Source: Clostridiales bacterium
GTDB lineage: Bacteria > Bacillota > Clostridia > Oscillospirales > Oscillospiraceae
NCBI GenBank assembly: GCA_902363045.1
Contig: CABIYX010000013.1
Span: 18,694-59,463, forward strand
Length of the DNA: 40,770 nt
Reading direction: 5' to 3'
This document shows positions 40,693 to 40,770 of this stretch, one piece after another. Under the pieces are notes generated by a model. It was not told where the DNA came from. It saw only the letters and a program-made list of their open reading frames with translations, and made no database searches. Both the position numbers and the translations under genes were made by a program. Numbering within the stretch: the first letter of the stretch is position 1; each line of letters starts with the position of its first letter.

Positions 40693-40738
40693 TGCCCCTG
40701 AGCCGCCGATCCATTCCCGGACCGGACGGGCGGGGGCA
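40693..40738 (+). terminator. Possible terminator after the small membrane peptide
   Basis: TGCCCC and GGGGCA are 34 bp apart with further GC-rich partial pairing inside, then TTGCTCTGT. Weak. Confidence 0.3.
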
Positions 40739-40770
40739 TTGCTCTGTCTGACAGCAAGCAGGCGGGGCCG

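Noticed and set aside
1..40770. Prophage, insertion sequence, tRNA or rRNA
   Set aside because: I found no transposase, integrase, phage structural gene, tRNA-like fold or rRNA segment by reading; a covariance search would settle tRNAs.

Overview
This 40.8-kb window is ordinary chromosomal DNA from a GC-rich, low-G+C-lineage (Firmicutes) anaerobe. Gene content fits an Oscillospirales gut clostridium (Flavonifractor, Lawsonibacter or Intestinimonas type), but that placement is an inference from gene families and base composition; no rRNA is present. Supporting signs are a Bacillus-type SRP RNA in front of dnaX, a CIRCE element at htpG, YlmH, a YtvI-like AI-2E protein, YtrA-type GntR regulators, an SLH surface protein and strong AGGAGG ribosome sites. 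I see no prophage, insertion sequence, integrase, CRISPR array, tRNA or rRNA.

Layout. 1-2140 (minus): 5' part of an S-layer-homology protein with tandem, almost identical ~140-residue modules. 2311-2826: four 126-bp direct repeats, each carrying an intrinsic terminator, downstream of ybaB. 2827-5320 (minus): SRP RNA, dnaX and ybaB; recR, the usual next gene, is absent here. 5438-8781 (plus): DEAD-box helicase with an overlapping membrane protein, a PspC protein and a GNAT enzyme. 9037-10989: NADP-type glutamate dehydrogenase, then a lysine-tailed DUF6465-like protein. 11128-12516 (minus): CNNM/CBS transporter. 12735-13686: LytTR/DUF3021-like pair. 13758-14384 (minus): CatA-like acetyltransferase. 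14572-17186: ProX-type deacylase, RpiR regulator, tsaD. 17517-18842: infC-rpmI-rplT with an attenuator-like leader; infC appears to start at AUC.

19089-26122 holds two YtrA-type GntR/ABC operons, both on the minus strand, on either side of htpG, each with its own palindromic operator. htpG has a CIRCE element nested inside a perfect 20-bp-arm inverted repeat. 26263-28073 is a MarR-MATE efflux operon with a perfect consensus promoter whose -10 box sits between two mirror-image operator half sites. A nitroreductase follows.

28802-35021 (minus) is a TetR-MMPL-GLUG operon: a repressor, an RND/MMPL exporter and a 1060-residue secreted, membrane-anchored protein in which a long coiled coil is inserted between two GLUG solenoid halves. 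It is the best candidate in the window for an incompletely described envelope system. 35276-40127 (plus) carries ylmH, a DUF896 protein, a DegV protein, a YtvI/AI-2E membrane protein and an HtrA-type protease. A 31-residue membrane peptide with its own promoter lies at 40567-40662.
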